The translations under genes and the position numbers were made by a program. A stretch of DNA of 32,608 nucleotides from Neolecta irregularis DAH-3 (Eukaryota; Ascomycota; Neolectomycetes; Neolectales; Neolectaceae). Shown here one piece after another: positions 30,530-32,608 of this stretch (positions within the stretch are counted from its first letter, which is position 1; every line of letters begins with the position of its first letter). The stretch is taken from positions 1 through 32,608 of the forward strand of contig LXFE01000467.1 in the NCBI GenBank assembly GCA_001929475.1. Direction: 5' to 3'. The notes below the pieces were generated by a model, which was given only the letters and a program-made list of their open reading frames with translations, was not told the origin of the DNA and ran no database searches.

Positions 30530-31552
30530 ATGGCAAATAGCTATGCAATGAACCTGTTAATCCGCTCAACTATGGCGGTGCTATCAGACGACCTGAATGT
30601 GGTAAGTCACGTCCATTGGTCACAAATTTGGAATGGATCACTTGCTTATCAGGTTATCTCCCACCTCCGCTCCATTCTACATCTTGACTCAGAAATTTCC
30701 ACTTTGTAAAACTCACCTCTACAGATCATGCGTCGCCTCAAATAATATACCTGCAGATCATCCGCCGCCCTCGTCCTTGTCACATGCCCTGCGGCCTCAC
30801 CGCATCGAAAGATCAGCGCCAGATTTACCAGAGCCCCGGAACTAAAGTCTCGTCTTAAGGCATACCAGAGCCTCGGAGCGCTTTTCCCTAACTCCAGCAG
30901 GTTTGAATGCAGATTGGAGACAAATGCAAGGACACCACCGCAATTTCCACGAAGCTTGATCCAAATAAAAGTTCGCTGCCCGGTATTTTGAAAGTCAAGA
31001 GGGCGATACTGTTATCTGGTCAAGTTATGCGGCGTATGTATTGACCTTTTCAACAGTCATGCTCAATACGGATCAAGATAACCCTCTAGTAAAGGTAAAT
31101 CTGTTATCAACTTGTGATTAATCTCAGAAAAAAATGGAACTCTGATTTTGCAATATATGTTCACTGAGGAATGACAACGAAGATTTGCTAGATGATTTCC
31201 TGCGAGAAATATACCCTGCAATTCAAATACGCGAATCTGAAGAACACGATAATCAGGCTTTGTTCGATCTTGCATGGATGGAACTTCACAAGTCGACGGG
31301 TGCAGGAGATCTTACTATTAAACTGATACAAATTACCCCCATAGTTGCGATTTCAAGTCGCTTTGGCCTTGTAGTACGATGGACCATATCGTTTTATGTT
31401 TTTCACGAATTACCAGGCTCTCGCCTTCAACGACATTGAACCCTACTATTGACATTGAGGGAAATGGTGTCACCATTTCGGAACTCACTCTTTCCTTGGC
31501 CGGGATTTCAAAGCAGTTCGCGATGTTTGTACTTGCCTATGTTGTCATATAA
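30530..31552 (+). pseudogene. Unrecognised multi-exon gene with several single-base frameshifts
   Basis: Coding-like blocks follow one another in changing frames. 30530-30601 reads MANSYAMNLLIRSTMAVLSD. 30653-30705 (after a 51-nt intron) reads VISHLRSILHLDSEIST. From 30757 (after another 51-nt intron) it reads ISARFTRAPELKSRLKAYQS. After a shift at about 30928 it reads TTAISTKLDPNKSSLPGILK; 31057-31094 gives MLNTDQDNPLVK. After a 33-nt intron, NGTLILQYMFTE and then EDLLDDFLREIYPAIQ and ALFDLAWMELHKSTGAGDL need one-base corrections in the A7 run (31128-31134) and near 31168. The last block, DIEGNGVTISELTLSLAG, needs one near 31450. I do not recognise the family. The splice sites look normal, so the gene is either recently dead or mis-sequenced. 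Confidence 0.5.
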
Positions 31553-32088
31553 TTTTACTTTTATGATCCTGTAGCAGAATTGCTTATTGAGAACTCTAAT
31601 TGAGCTCATTATGCCATGATCGAGCGGTGCTTTAGATATTTGATAGTTGTCTTTGAAAAGGCCAGGAAAGATCTCTAGTGCAAATTTCTCAATTGACATT
31701 ACCAATTAATATGAGTGGTTTATTCGGAGGACTATTATATAGTGTATAGTATTGTGAAATCAAGGTGGTGGGAGCAATCAGTTTATATAATCATTAGTAA
31801 TAGGATAATACACTAGTGGGTGATTGTAAGCAGTGTTTGGAGTGATAATGTTATGGTTATGTTCTGGTAATGTGCGATTAGATGATAATAATGGTATCAT
31901 GATTATTGGGATGACGTCACCAACTGGCTCACAACGAAATCAAGATAATACGACGAAATCAGCAGTCTAAAAGAATACAACACAAATAGAGACACGATAC
32001 AATATGGGACATTGAAGATTTGCGGATGTAGAAACAGATATAGGGAATCGAGATGATTAGGTGTGATAGGGAGAGAGAGGAGTGTGAC
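31553..32088. other. Intergenic, upstream of the phosphatase-like gene
   Basis: AT-rich with many GATAAT-like runs and purine stretches (GGGAGAGAGAGGAG at 32069-32082 just before the next ATG). Short minus-strand frames here have no motif. Confidence 0.4.
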
Positions 32089-32608
32089 ATGGACCAACAT
32101 TCGAGTTGGAGTGTTCATCCGCGCACAGCGATTCCATCGTACCCTACTCTAGCACCGTATGCTGTTCCTGATGAGGATATCAAAGGGTACCAGGAATGGA
32201 GGTAGGAGAAGAGAGGGGGCCAGTGGCTAATCAGAGGTATGAGAATCGACGGGAGATTCAAGAGATACTGCCCGGGATGTATTTGGGACCGCACTCGCAG
32301 ATCAAGCATACGGTTGAGCTTGGGGAGGTGGGGATTACAATGCTGATAGGGGTGTGTACGCCTACGACGCGGAGTTTTCTGCGGCCGCGAGTGGAGAGCG
32401 GGTTGAGGTTTGCGAGTGTGTGCATTGACGAGGGGTTTATTGTGCGGGGGGTTCCCGAGTTTAAGCGGCTAGTGGACGAGGAGATGGGCGGGTGTGGGGG
32501 CAAGGTGATGGTGTTTTGCGAGGACGGGAATACGCGGAGTGCAGCGATGTGTGTGGGGTACATTATGGAGACGAAGGGGTACGTGTTGGGGGGGGGGCAG
32601 CGGGGGGG
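32089..32608 (+). CDS. Dual-specificity phosphatase/STYX-like protein, 5' part, runs off the edge
   Basis: Exons 32089-32201 and 32237 to the window end, joined by a 35-nt intron (GGCTAAT branch, AGAG end) that creates WRYENRR. The protein starts MDQHSSWSVHPRTAIPSY. ILPGMYLGPHSQ begins the phosphatase domain. VMVFCEDGNTRSAAMCVGYI is the active-site loop with Cys132 and the CX5R signature kept, so it may be active, unlike true STYX pseudophosphatases. The first position is Phe where the canonical loop has His. Filamentous fungi have a related FCESGNERS-type protein of unknown role. The coding strand is very G-rich, and a run of ten G occurs at 32588-32597, where sequence and frame are doubtful. 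Confidence 0.75.

Noticed and set aside
1-32608. tRNA, rRNA, CRISPR array or telomeric repeats
   Set aside because: TTCGAA and single TTAGGG-like words occur, but no cloverleaf, no rRNA core and no regular spaced or tandem telomere repeats were found.

Overview
This window is eukaryotic and almost certainly fungal. Genes are close together, lie on both strands and are cut by very short introns. I could join 43 introns by reading frame and family motifs; nearly all are 33-51 nt, with a median near 38. Fungal hallmarks are a Zn2Cys6 transcription factor, a GPI-type GH76 (Dfg5/Dcw1) wall enzyme, a YAT-type amino-acid permease, Ser/Thr-rich secreted wall proteins and a fungal Hsp70-like ATPase. 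Elongation factor 2 and a conserved unknown protein (13.2-14.0 kb) look Dikarya-like, perhaps basidiomycete. That placement is from memory and is only an inference.

Layout. 0-2.8 kb: complete elongation factor 2 (+). 3.1-3.3 kb: a GC-rich broken piece of a vacuolar amino-acid transporter (-). 3.5-4.9 kb: a secreted orphan protein (-). 5.6-6.0 kb: a degenerate repeat array. 6.5-8.0 kb: Zn2Cys6 regulator (-), divergent from an amino-acid permease (+) at 9.0-10.8 kb. 11.5-16.0 kb: three minus-strand genes, namely a GATA-type finger protein, a conserved unknown protein and a TGL2-like lipase. A pair of inverted repeats lies between the last two. 16.4-20.2 kb: two secreted Ser/Thr-rich wall-type proteins (-). 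20.8-24.5 kb: an ER-type membrane J-protein, a GH76 wall enzyme and an unknown protein (+). 24.9-25.1 kb: a MITE-like palindromic repeat. 25.2-28.6 kb: an Hsp70-like ATPase (-) divergent from an alpha-helical unknown protein (+). 29.6-31.6 kb: a receiver-domain protein and an unrecognised gene, both with single-base frameshifts. 32.1 kb to the edge: the first part of a dual-specificity phosphatase-like gene (+).

Functionally the window mixes housekeeping (translation, ER folding), nutrient uptake and its possible regulator, lipid hydrolysis, and cell-wall building (GH76 plus two wall proteins). I see no biosynthetic cluster and no CRISPR, rRNA or tRNA gene.

The most unusual signals are in gene architecture. 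A 10-nt micro-exon carries the lipase nucleophile. Three GC-AG introns occur among about 43. One or two candidate introns are only 23-25 nt long. Two palindromic or inverted repeat families are present. Single-base frameshifts cluster at the right end and may be either pseudogene decay or consensus errors.
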